This document shows positions 58,019-64,000 of a stretch of 64,000 nucleotides of DNA, one piece after another. The stretch spans positions 124,001-188,000 of the forward strand of contig CAVTFR010000002.1 in NCBI GenBank assembly GCA_963734025.1, in the 5' to 3' direction. Positions within the stretch are counted from its first letter, which is position 1. Each line of letters begins with the position of its first letter. The position numbers and the translations under genes are program-made. The stretch is from JACVRW01 sp963734025 (GTDB lineage Bacteria > Actinomycetota > Thermoleophilia > Solirubrobacterales > Thermoleophilaceae). Under the pieces are notes generated by a model. The model was not told where the DNA came from. It ran no database searches and was given only the letters and a program-made list of their open reading frames with translations.

Positions 58019-59398
58019 GTGGTGACAATGGATGCGATCGTCGCGCTCTGCAAGCGGCGCGGCTTCATCTTCCCCGCCTCGGAGATCTACGGCGGGATCG
58101 CCAACACGTACGACTACGGCCACTACGGCGTTCTCCTCAAGAACAACGTCATCGGCGAGTGGTGGAAGGCGATGATCCAGGAGCGCGACGACGTGGTCGC
58201 ACTCGACTCGGCGATCATCCAGCACCCGCGCACCTGGGAGGCCTCGGGCCACCTCGCGGGCTTCACCGACCCGCTCATCGACTGCCGCACCTGCAACCTG
58301 CGCTTCCGTGCGGACCACCTCGCGGAGGAGCGCGCGGGCACCGGGAACAACCCCGAGATCCGTTGTGGCAGGGCGCCCTCGAAGCTGCCGGGCGACCATC
58401 CCGACTGCGACCTCACGGAGGCGCGCGAGTTCAACCTGATGTTCGAGACGACGATCGGGCCGGTCAAGGACGCCGGCTCGACCGTCTTCCTGCGGCCCGA
58501 GACGGCGCAGGGAATCTTCCTCGACTTCAAGACGACCCTTCAGTACGCCCGCCGCAAGCCGCCCTTCGGGATCGCGCAGGTCGGCAAGTCGTTTCGCAAT
58601 GAGATCACGCCCGGCAACTTCGTCTTCCGGACGCTCGAGTTCGAGCAGATGGAGATGGAGTTCTTCGTCCCGCCGGCCGAGGCGGAGCAGTGGCATGAGC
58701 ACTGGATGCGGGCGCGCCTTGACTGGTACATCGGGCTCGGGCTCGACCCGGAGCGGCTGCGGCTGCGCGAGCACGGCCCCGACGAGCTGTCGCACTACTC
58801 GTCGGCCACGAGCGACATCGAGTACCTCTATCCGATCGGCTGGTCCGAGCTCGAGGGGATCGCGAACCGGGGCGACTTCGATCTCACGCAGCACGCGGAG
58901 TACTCGGGCGAGAAGCTCGAGTACGTCGACACCGCGACCCAGGAGCGCTACGTGCCGCACGTGATCGAGCCGGCGGGAGGCGTCGGGCGCACGATGCTGG
59001 CGCTGCTCTCCGATGCCTACGACGAGGAGGAGGTCGAGGGCCGGACGCGCACCGTCCTGCGCCTCCACCCGAAGGTGGCGCCCGTCAAGGTCGCCGTGCT
59101 GCCGCTCGTCAACCGCGACGGCATGCCCGAGCTGGCGCGCGAGCTGTACGAGGACCTGCGCTCGAAGATGCCCGCCGAGTACGACGCGGGCGGCTCGATC
59201 GGCAGGCGCTATCGCCGCCAGGACGAGATCGGGACGCCCTGGGGGGTCACCGTAGACGGGCAGACGACCGAGGACCGCACCGTCACGCTCCGCGACCGCG
59301 ACACCCTCGAGCAGGTGCGGATTCCGATCGACGAGCTCGCCGACGAGCTCGCCGCGCGGCTCGCCGCCCCCTGGCGCTCGCCGAAGCTCGGCGGCTGA
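58019..59398 (+). CDS. glyS: glycyl-tRNA synthetase (dimeric type)
   Basis: 459 residues from GTG 58019 (GTG 58010, GTG 58022 and ATG 58028 are alternatives). CKRRGFIFPASEIYGGIANT, YDYGHYGVLLKNN, STVFLRPETAQGIFLDFKTT, QVGKSFRNEITPGNFVFRTL and LEFEQMEMEFF are class II motifs 1-2, and HVIEPAGGVGRTMLALLSDA motif 3. A Cys-rich insertion (DCRTCNLRFRAD...RCGRAPSKLPGDHPDCDL) may bind zinc. The anticodon-binding domain closes the protein. Confidence 0.96.
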   Translation: MVTMDAIVALCKRRGFIFPASEIYGGIANTYDYGHYGVLLKNNVIGEWWKAMIQERDDVVALDSAIIQHPRTWEASGHLAGFTDPLIDCRTCNLRFRADHLAEERAGTGNNPEIRCGRAPSKLPGDHPDCDLTEAREFNLMFETTIGPVKDAGSTVFLRPETAQGIFLDFKTTLQYARRKPPFGIAQVGKSFRNEITPGNFVFRTLEFEQMEMEFFVPPAEAEQWHEHWMRARLDWYIGLGLDPERLRLREHGPDELSHYSSATSDIEYLYPIGWSELEGIANRGDFDLTQHAEYSGEKLEYVDTATQERYVPHVIEPAGGVGRTMLALLSDAYDEEEVEGRTRTVLRLHPKVAPVKVAVLPLVNRDGMPELARELYEDLRSKMPAEYDAGGSIGRRYRRQDEIGTPWGVTVDGQTTEDRTVTLRDRDTLEQVRIPIDELADELAARLAAPWRSPKLGG

Positions 59399-59430
59399 GG
59401 CCACCGCGGCGCTCGAATCGGGCCCACGGA

Positions 59431-59465
59431 CCCGACTTGGTGTCGTGAGACGACCACAAGTCGGG
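59431..59465. repeat. interspersed 35-nt palindrome, copy 2
   Basis: CCCGACTTG...CAAGTCGGG with inner GTCGT/ACGAC, like 35331-35365. It lies 32 nt past the glyS stop, and so could also act in termination. Confidence 0.7.
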
Positions 59466-59507
59466 CCGCCGGCTGTTGGCCGGCGACGGCGTGCACAGCT
59501 CGGGGCG

Positions 59508-61730
59508 TTAGCGCGCCGGCTCGGCGGCGGTGTCGAAGGCGGCGCGCGGGAGGACGCGCGCCACCGGCTCGGGCAGCCACCAGTTCCAGCGGCCCATGAT
59601 CTCCATCGTCGCCGGGACGAGGATCAGCCGCACCAGCGTCGCGTCGAGCGCGATCGCCACCGACAGCCCCAGGCCGATCTCCTTGATCGAGGGCGTGCCG
59701 GTGCCGGCGAACACCGCGAAGACGGCGACCATGATCAGCGCTGCACTCGAGATCGTCGCGGCGCTGGCGCGCAGCCCCTCGGCAACGGCGCGGGTGGTGT
59801 CGCCGGTCGCGTCGTAGCGCTCACGGATGCGCGAGAGCAGGAACACCTCGTAGTCCATCGAGAGCCCGAACACGATCGCCAGCAGGAACGGCGGCGTCAT
59901 CGCGTTGACGTAGCCGAGCGACTCGAAGCCGAGCACGCCGTCGAGCCAGCCCCACTGGAAGACCGCCACGAGCACGCCGTAGGCGGCGCCGACCGAGAGC
60001 AGGTTCACGAGCACGGCCTTCAGCGGCAGCAGCACCGAGCGCAGCAGCACGAACAGCACCAGGTAGCTGAACACGAGGACGAACAGCAGGATCTTCCACA
60101 TCGATCCCGAGACCAGCTCGGTGAAGTCGCTGTTGAACGCGGTCGCCCCGCCGACGTCGACCTCGGCGACGCCCGTGAGCGCGCCGCTGTCGGCGCGCAG
60201 CCGGTCGACGAGCGCGTCGACATGGTCGCTCTCGGGATCGTGGCGCGGCACCACCACGAACAGCGCCGAGCGGCCGTCGGCCGAGCCGCGCGGCGGCGCG
60301 ACGCTCGCGACCTCGGGATCGCGGCTCAGCTCGGTTCCGTATGCGCGCAGGGCGGCCCGGTTGCCCGGATCGGAGACCCTGCCCGAATCGAGGTCGGCGA
60401 TCACCTGGGTCGGCCCGCTGGAGCCCGGCCCGAGCTCGCGAGCGGCGAGCTCGGCGCCCTCGCGCGTGTCGTTGCCCTCCGGGAACTGACGCAGCGCGCC
60501 GTTTCCGAAGTCGAGCGTGAGCGCGGGAAGCGCCAGCACGATCAACACAGCCGCGCTCCCGAGCGCCGCCGCCCACGGCCGCCGCGTCACGCGCAGTGTC
60601 CAGCGCTCCCAGAACCCGGGAGCGGCTGCGGCACCGGGTGCGGTCGAGCCGCGCCGGCGCCGGCGCCGGCGCTGCAGCGTCGAGAAGCGCGCCAGCCCGC
60701 GCGCGATCCGGCCGCGCTCGTACACGCGCCGTCCGAACAGCCGCATGAGGACCGGTAGCAGCGTCACGGCGGCCAGGATGGAGACGGCGACCACGATGAT
60801 CGCGCCCATCGCCATCGACCGGATCGTCGTCGAGTCGACGAGCCAGAGGCCGGCGAGCGAGAGGATCACCGTGACGCCCGAGAAGGCGACGGCGAGCCCC
60901 GAGGTGCGCAGCGACGTGCGGCGGGCATCCACGGGCGGCCTGCCGGCGCGCACCTCCTCGCGGTAGCGAGCGAGCACGAACAGCGAGTAGTCGACCGCGA
61001 CGCCGATGCCGATCATGGAGGCCACGTTCGTGACGAAGACCGACATCGGCGTCAGCCGCGAGAGGAAGAAGATCGCCGCGCCGGTCACGGCGACGCTCAC
61101 GAAGCCGAGGGCGAGCGGCAGACTCGCCGCCGCGAGCGAGCCGAACACCGCGAGCAGGATCAGGAGGACAACCGGGAAGCCGATCCGCTCGGCGGACTCG
61201 AGGTCCTCCTTGGTCAGCTCCTGCATGCCCGCCCAGAGCGCCTGCTGGCCGACGAAGTAGGGCTGCGTCCCGGGTATCGGCGACTCGATCAGCTCGTCGC
61301 GCAGGTCGACGGCCAGGTCGGCCGTCTCGTCCTGGTTGCCGCTCACGTCGAGCGGCAGCACCGCTATCGAGGCGTCGCCGGCCCCGCGCTTGGCGACCGC
61401 GAGCGCCCGCGGCTCGACCTGGGCGTTCTCCTGTCGCTCGGCGAGCGCCGCCACCCGGTCGAGCTCGCGCCGCACGGCAGCGGCGTCGCCGTCCCCGCGG
61501 CGCGCGACCACCACGGCCATGTACTCGCGCTGGGCGCCCGCGAAGCGCTCGAGGTTGCGGTCGACGGCCTGCGACTGGGAGCCCGGGACCTCGAAGCCGC
61601 CGCTCGTGAGGTGCTCTGTCTGCTTGGCGGCGAAGGGCGCGACGGCGAGCAGGAGAGCGAGCCAAGCGCCGAGCACAAACCAGCGGCGACGCTCGAGGAA
61701 GGAGGCAAGTCTGTCCATGGCGGCCTGCAT
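59508..61730 (-). CDS. MMPL/RND-family transporter
   Basis: 740 residues with AAGGAG before the ATG. Two RND halves: helix 1 (FVLGAWLALLLAVAPFAAKQ) and an extracellular domain, then five helices (FPVVLLILLAVFGSLAAASL, then GVAVDYSLFVLARYREEV with the proton-relay Asp-Tyr), and the same repeated (VFGLSMDYEVFLLSRIRERY). It exports lipids, drugs or other hydrophobic compounds. A perfect 20-bp palindrome lies 11 nt upstream of the start, and a TetR gene follows beyond it, so ligand-induced control is likely. Confidence 0.92.
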   Translation of the reverse strand: MQAAMDRLASFLERRRWFVLGAWLALLLAVAPFAAKQTEHLTSGGFEVPGSQSQAVDRNLERFAGAQREYMAVVVARRGDGDAAAVRRELDRVAALAERQENAQVEPRALAVAKRGAGDASIAVLPLDVSGNQDETADLAVDLRDELIESPIPGTQPYFVGQQALWAGMQELTKEDLESAERIGFPVVLLILLAVFGSLAAASLPLALGFVSVAVTGAAIFFLSRLTPMSVFVTNVASMIGIGVAVDYSLFVLARYREEVRAGRPPVDARRTSLRTSGLAVAFSGVTVILSLAGLWLVDSTTIRSMAMGAIIVVAVSILAAVTLLPVLMRLFGRRVYERGRIARGLARFSTLQRRRRRRRGSTAPGAAAAPGFWERWTLRVTRRPWAAALGSAAVLIVLALPALTLDFGNGALRQFPEGNDTREGAELAARELGPGSSGPTQVIADLDSGRVSDPGNRAALRAYGTELSRDPEVASVAPPRGSADGRSALFVVVPRHDPESDHVDALVDRLRADSGALTGVAEVDVGGATAFNSDFTELVSGSMWKILLFVLVFSYLVLFVLLRSVLLPLKAVLVNLLSVGAAYGVLVAVFQWGWLDGVLGFESLGYVNAMTPPFLLAIVFGLSMDYEVFLLSRIRERYDATGDTTRAVAEGLRASAATISSAALIMVAVFAVFAGTGTPSIKEIGLGLSVAIALDATLVRLILVPATMEIMGRWNWWLPEPVARVLPRAAFDTAAEPAR

Positions 61731-61741
61731 CGCAGCTCCTT

Positions 61742-61761
61742 GTTTGGCTGGCCAGCCAAAC
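61742..61761. promoter_or_regulatory. perfect 20-bp palindrome, TetR operator candidate
   Basis: GTTTGGCTGGCCAGCCAAAC, between the MMPL start (61730) and the TetR gene end (61816). Confidence 0.75.
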
Positions 61762-61815
61762 CTTCCGCGACGACGGGACGCGCGTGTGTGACCGCCGTCA
61801 CACGACGCCCGGGCG

Positions 61816-62430
61816 CTAACCGCTCGCGCCGAGCAGCCGGCGCGCGCTCGCGACGCCCAGCTCGAACGCCGCCTGCTGGTCCCAGTCGGGATCCGAGAGG
61901 ACCTGGATGCCGAAGCCGTCGCCCAGCGCGAAGAGGATCGAGGCGACCGCCTCCGGCTCCGCCTGCAGCCGGATGACGCCCTCGCGCTCCTTGACGCGCA
62001 GCCAGCCCGCGAGCCGCTCGCGCCATTGCCGGTAGAGCTCGGCGAGCTCGGCGCGGATCTCGTCGGAATGACGCGAGGCTGAGAGCATCTCGTAGATCAC
62101 GGCCTGGCCGCCTGCGTCGTCCTCGATGAACTCGTTGAGGCCGACTACGAGCGCGTCGAGGATCTCCTCGACGCTGCCCGCCCGCTCGAGGCGCTCGTCC
62201 ATGTTGCGGTTGCGGGCGTCGCAGTCGTGACGAACCACCTCCACGAGCAGCTGCTCCTTCGAGCCGAAGTAGTAGTGCAGGAGGCCGCGCGAGACGCCCG
62301 CCTCGCGCGCGACATGATCGAAGGTGGAGCCGGCCGCGCCGCGCTCGCCGACGCTGGCCCGCATGGCAGCGATGATCCGCTGGGCCTTCTCGCCCTCGAG
62401 CCGCCGCGGTAGTTCGCCAGCCGCCTCCAT
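61816..62430 (-). CDS. TetR-family transcriptional regulator
   Basis: 204 residues. The HTH is GAAGSTFDHVAREAGVSRGL then LHYYFGSKEQLLVEVV; the C-terminal ligand domain resembles TetR_C_6 (BetI-like). It is cotranscribed with or just upstream of the MMPL exporter and probably represses it. Its own promoter has TAGGAT 12 nt before the ATG with a CTGGCCGGCCAG palindrome abutting it, so it likely represses itself. Confidence 0.9.
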   Translation of the reverse strand: MEAAGELPRRLEGEKAQRIIAAMRASVGERGAAGSTFDHVAREAGVSRGLLHYYFGSKEQLLVEVVRHDCDARNRNMDERLERAGSVEEILDALVVGLNEFIEDDAGGQAVIYEMLSASRHSDEIRAELAELYRQWRERLAGWLRVKEREGVIRLQAEPEAVASILFALGDGFGIQVLSDPDWDQQAAFELGVASARRLLGASG

Positions 62431-62442
62431 CCCTCGGCCGCG

Positions 62443-62448
62443 ATCCTA
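62443..62448 (-). promoter_or_regulatory. -10-like TAGGAT before the tetR gene
   Basis: Hexamer 12 nt before ATG 62430, next to the palindrome at 62450. Confidence 0.4.
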
Positions 62449-62449
62449 T

Positions 62450-62461
62450 CTGGCCGGCCAG
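62450..62461. promoter_or_regulatory. palindrome in the tetR promoter
   Basis: CTGGCCGGCCAG one base upstream of the -10, inside the -10/-35 spacer; shares TGGCCGGCCAGCC with the site before R2lox. Confidence 0.55.
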
Positions 62462-62471
62462 CCGGTGGCGA

Positions 62472-63326
62472 TCAGGCGACGCCCGCGCTGACGCTGGGAG
62501 CCGGTTCCCGGGCCTCCTCGAGCTCGTCGTACTCGTCCGGGCGGGTCTCGTCGAGCTCGTCGGCGCGGCCACGATCCCCGAGCACGATCGTGATGACGGA
62601 CGCCACCACCAGGTTGAGCGCCAGCGCGGTCAGCGCGGTGTAGGCCGTGACGCCCAGGAGCGGCAGCTGCCAGACCGGCACGAAGTCCTGCGACGCCGCC
62701 ACCCAGGTCCCGAACACCATGCCGACCGCCCAGCCCGCGAGCAGGCCCCAGCGGTGGAACCAGCGCGTGTAGAGGGCGATCATCACGGCCGGCAGGGTCT
62801 GCAGCATCCAGACTCCGCCCAGCAGCTGCAGATCGATCGCGAACTGCGTGGGCAGGAGGAGGATGAAGCCCAGCGCGCCGACCTTGACAACGAGCGAGAC
62901 GATCTTCGCGACCTGAGCCTCCTCGGCGTCCGAGCAGTCGCGGCGCACGAACTCCTTCCACACGTTGCGCGTGAACAGGTTGGCCGCCGCGATCGACATC
63001 ACCGCCGCCGGCACGAGCGCGCCGATCGCGATCGCCGCGAACGCCACGCCGAGGAACCAGGACGGGAACATGTCGACGAACAGCGCAGGCACCGCTTGGT
63101 TCGGCTCGCTCACGTTGACGCCGGCGGCGATCGCCATGAACCCGAGCAGCGCCATCAGCCCGAGCAGGAAGGTCCAGGCGGGCAGCAGCGACATGTTGCG
63201 CCTCACCACGTCCTGGGAGCGCGAGCTCAACACGGCGGTGAGCGCATGCGGGTACAGGAAGAGCGCCATGGCCGAGCCGAGCGCGAGCGTGGCGTACGCC
63301 ACCTGGGCGTCGGCGCCCGACGCCAA
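62472..63326 (-). pseudogene. 5'-truncated sodium:solute symporter
   Basis: 284 codons from TTG. The sequence begins at about the seventh helix of the SSS fold (GSAMALFLYPHALTAVLSSR, DVVRRNMSLLPAWTF) and continues to the end (VPAAVMSIAAANLFTRNVWK). Members normally have 480-550 residues, so roughly the first 240 are missing. The frame starts inside or just after the terminator hairpin of the upstream gene, which marks a deletion junction. Transport is not expected. Confidence 0.75.
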
Positions 63327-63331
63327 ACGAG

Positions 63332-63353
63332 AAGGGCGCCCGCAGGCGCCCTT
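63332..63353 (-). terminator. hairpin after the gene at 63360
   Basis: AAGGGCGCC/GGCGCCCTT, 9 bp perfect, 4-nt loop, 6 nt past the stop; followed by CTCGTTTGG on the minus strand. Confidence 0.6.
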
Positions 63354-63359
63354 GTCGAT

Positions 63360-63824
63360 TCAGGTGGAGGTGGAACCCACCGGTTCGGTGGTACTTGGTT
63401 CCGGCGTGGTGCTGGCCGTGTACTCGAACTCCTCTTCCTTGCCGAAGAGGACATCGAGGACCTTCTTGCGCAGGTCCTCGCTCGCCACGAGTGCGATACC
63501 CGCGCCCACGATGGCCAGCAGGAAGATGCGACCCTTGCGGCTCTTCTTCTTCTTTTGTCCGCGGAGCTGGTTCGCGGCTTCCTTCAATGAGGACGCCGCT
63601 TCCTTGAGCTCCTTCTGGGTCTTCTTGTCCTCCGTCACGGCCTTGACAGGGCCCTTGCCGTTCATCCGCCCATAAGCCTTGCGGGCGGACTCGAACGCGC
63701 TGCGGAGGTTGTCGCGCAGCTCGGGATCGTCCATCACCCGCTGGACATAGGGGTTGGACCGGACCGCCTTGCCCGCGGCGAACGCACCGGCCCCGGCCTG
63801 GGCGGCCTTCTTCTTTGCTGCCAT
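63360..63824 (-). CDS. hypothetical single-pass membrane protein
   Basis: 154 residues from ATG 63824 with AGGAGAG upstream. A Lys/Ala-rich start, a helical region (YVQRVMDDPELRDNLRSAFE), a charged segment (KELKEAASSLKEAANQLRGQ), one membrane helix (GRIFLLAIVGAGIALVASED), and a Thr/Pro/Glu tail. Unknown function; I recall similar actinobacterial proteins only as hypotheticals. Confidence 0.7.
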   Translation of the reverse strand: MAAKKKAAQAGAGAFAAGKAVRSNPYVQRVMDDPELRDNLRSAFESARKAYGRMNGKGPVKAVTEDKKTQKELKEAASSLKEAANQLRGQKKKKSRKGRIFLLAIVGAGIALVASEDLRKKVLDVLFGKEEEFEYTASTTPEPSTTEPVGSTST

Positions 63825-63882
63825 TGCTCTCCTCGATCCGCTTTCGGCTGCGGACACTCTACCCGGAACCGGGCACCGGACC

Positions 63883-64000
63883 CTAACGCCGCCGCGGACG
63901 CTCGAGCGCCGCGTCCAGCACCTCGTCGGCGCTGTCCACGAGGATGAACTTCATCCGCTTGCGCAGATGGGCGGGGATGTCGTCGATGTCGGGCTCGTTG
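63883..64000 (-). CDS. lon: Lon protease, C-terminal end (runs off the window)
   Basis: The last 39 codons read NEPDIDDIPAHLRKRMKFIL then VDSADEVLDAALERPRRR. This is the Lon C-terminus (usual form N..D..DIP..VR..L.F..V...DEVL..AL). The ATPase and Ser-Lys protease parts lie beyond 64000. Confidence 0.75.
   Translation of the reverse strand, partial: NEPDIDDIPAHLRKRMKFILVDSADEVLDAALERPRRR

Overview
The window is high-GC DNA (most codons end in G or C) from an actinobacterium. I infer class Thermoleophilia (Solirubrobacter/Conexibacter-like) from the mix of genes: LytR-CpsA-Psr and MMPL proteins, an R2-like ligand-binding oxidase, CsrA (rare in other Actinobacteria), a YDGGPNEG-repeat anchored protein, and an initiator tRNA with a C1:U72 mismatch. 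A marker-gene tree would be needed to confirm this. Three tRNA genes are present (fMet, Leu-TAA, Gln-TTG); there is no rRNA and no CRISPR array.

Left region (1-9.4 kb) is accessory and decaying. It holds a PhoX-like secreted phosphatase, remnants of an indolepyruvate oxidoreductase, a winged-helix protein and a TauE permease around an intact sixA, a glycerophosphodiesterase, a secreted protein of unknown function, an IS3-family element that cut off the 5' end of a SnoaL-like gene, and a three-gene module (excisionase-like HTH, unknown, stand-alone M41-type peptidase) beside tRNA-fMet.

9.4-28 kb is a mosaic of short transcription units: ppx, a candidate structured RNA (10.41-10.60 kb), a TPP enzyme, a haloalkane dehalogenase-like hydrolase, a SpoIIE phosphatase with a frameshift in its repeat tract, tRNA-Leu, an ECF sigma factor with its own anti-sigma-like tail, R2lox, a metal-dependent hydrolase, a rhomboid without catalytic residues, a carboxylate-amine ligase, csrA and others.

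28-50 kb is the conserved housekeeping core, nearly all on the minus strand in translationally coupled runs: metG-tatD-ksgA-ispE (translation, rRNA methylation, isoprenoids), glmU-prs (cell-wall precursor and PRPP), rplY-pth-mfd-ppiC-mazG-eno-ftsB (ribosome, tRNA recycling, repair, folding, nucleotide sanitation, glycolysis, division). A DedA-PAP2 fusion, PucR and AraC-like regulators and ubiB sit between these blocks. A 159-nt stretch with a perfect 12-bp closing stem between metG and tatD looks like a structured RNA.

50-64 kb carries envelope and peripheral genes: an M23 peptidase, the repeat protein, prolyl aminopeptidase, rsmI, a ROK kinase, an LCP ligase, glyS, an MMPL exporter with its TetR regulator and a perfect 20-bp palindrome between them, a 5'-truncated sodium:solute symporter, and the C-terminus of Lon at the right edge.

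Across the window at least 21 start codons have a TANNNT hexamer 6-12 nt upstream and no Shine-Dalgarno sequence. Leaderless or near-leaderless mRNAs therefore seem to be the norm for first genes here, and I used this signal to choose several starts.
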